Of a stretch of DNA of 38,021 nucleotides, positions 37,618-38,021 are shown one piece after another. How positions within the stretch are numbered: position 1 is the first letter of the stretch; every line of letters starts with the position of its first letter. The notes under the pieces are model-generated. The model searched no databases and was not told the DNA's origin. It saw only the letters and a list, made by a program, of their open reading frames with translations. A program made the translations under genes and the position numbers. The DNA is from a virus, in IMG/VR virus record IMGVR_UViG_3300042465_005260, positions 1 to 38,021 of that record, one strand, 5' to 3'.

Positions 37618-38021
37618 TATTTCCTCTTGCCAGATGCGCTGGAAACGTTACGGCCGCTGCTGTCCTTGCGAGGGCCTGCCACGCCGCCCTTGTTAAAGGC
37701 GTTCTGAGACGTGCGCTGCGAAGCTGACATGCGGGTCTTGCCCGCAACGCCCGCCTTGGTAGCCGTTGAGCCAGTGCGCGTACCAGTCGTAAAGCCCGTT
37801 GTGTCACCTGTTGCGCGGTTGACCGCCATGCGGGCGGGAGCTGCGGCCTTCGCGCTGACAGGCGTAGTGCGCTCAGAAACGGTCGTGCGGATAACCTGCG
37901 CGGGCTTGGGCTTGGGCTTAGGCTTGGGTACGGCTGGCGCAGGCATCGGCATACGGGTTATTGGCTTACGGATGCCGGTGCGTTCGTCGCCAAAACCACC
38001 AAGAAAGTTGCCTTTAAGGCT
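37617..38021 (-). CDS. hypothetical basic protein before portal (3' part; 5' end at 247 on the circle)
   Basis: This frame is open to the end of the window. Bases 37895-38021 duplicate 1-127, so the true gene runs from 247 through 1 and then 37894 to 37617. Inside it a Met at 37952 (MPMPAPAVPKPKPKPKPAQV) would start a 111-residue fragment, but the upstream part (see 1-247) continues the same frame to a proper start. The C-terminal region is Thr/Ala/Arg/Lys-rich (TGDTTGFTTGTRTGSTATKA) and ends SSASGKRK. The stop overlaps the portal GTG. Low-complexity basic composition suggests a disordered, perhaps DNA-contacting, virion or assembly protein. Confidence 0.75.
   Translation of the reverse strand, partial: SLKGNFLGGFGDERTGIRKPITRMPMPAPAVPKPKPKPKPAQVIRTTVSERTTPVSAKAAAPARMAVNRATGDTTGFTTGTRTGSTATKAGVAGKTRMSASQRTSQNAFNKGGVAGPRKDSSGRNVSSASGKRK
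37895..38021. repeat. terminal direct repeat, copy 2 (circular junction)
   Basis: Identical to bases 1-127 and in the same orientation. Trimming one copy gives a 37,894-bp circular sequence in which the gene across the junction is intact. Confidence 0.93.

Noticed and set aside
1-38021. Search by eye for integrase, repressor, attachment site, tRNA genes and CRISPR arrays
   Set aside because: None seen. tRNA cloverleafs were only scanned by eye in gaps, so a missed one is possible but unlikely given the dense coding.

Overview
This window is a complete tailed-phage genome of the P22-like podovirus type, assembled as a circle. The first 127 bases (1-127) are identical to the last 127 (37895-38021), so the unique genome is 37,894 bp and one gene runs across the junction. 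The DNA is GC-rich. Portal, coat, gp4-like and gp10-like tail accessory proteins, ejection-type internal proteins and a pectate-lyase-fold tailspike define a short-tailed P22-style virion. A Gram-negative, probably proteobacterial, host is likely from the virion type and sigma70-like promoter motifs, but the host cannot be named. No integrase, excisionase, CI-like repressor, tRNA or CRISPR array was seen, so a lytic lifestyle is the simplest reading.

Layout by transcription direction. (1) 3544 leftward through 1, across the junction, and on down to 19235: a late operon of about 22 kb on the minus strand. In order of transcription it carries terS, a spacer gene, terL, several small basic proteins, portal, a ferritin-like small protein, receptor-binding proteins (lectin-like and tailspike), scaffold, coat, decoration-type proteins, gp4-like, fibre-like, gp10-like, ejection proteins, and a lysis cassette with an M15 endolysin. 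(2) 3545-4246: a 700-bp non-coding region upstream of terS, packed with palindromes, a 13-bp tandem repeat and an iteron-like array of ATGGGCAAT units. It is a candidate origin, packaging site, or both. (3) 4247-5023: one leftward gene with its own terminator. (4) 5161-7986: rightward small early genes, including a compact sliding-clamp homologue and a stand-alone DnaA domain IV-like protein. (5) 15574 down to 7983: leftward replication operon with a RecB-like nuclease, a conserved phage protein, a PAPS-reductase-like enzyme, family A DNA polymerase, a secreted cysteine-peptidase-like protein and a primase-helicase. (6) 15653-19377: rightward VRR-NUC nuclease, C5 cytosine methyltransferase with a second long gene in another frame inside it, SNF2-like helicase and small accessory genes.

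The DnaA-like protein, clamp, polymerase, primase-helicase and repeat array together suggest a largely self-sufficient replication-initiation system. That link is inference. The strongest oddities are the iteron cluster, the DnaA-domain protein, the dual-coding methyltransferase locus, the truncated clamp, and promoter/hairpin structures in the small-gene region. Family names and DUF numbers are given from memory of typical sequences, without any database search.
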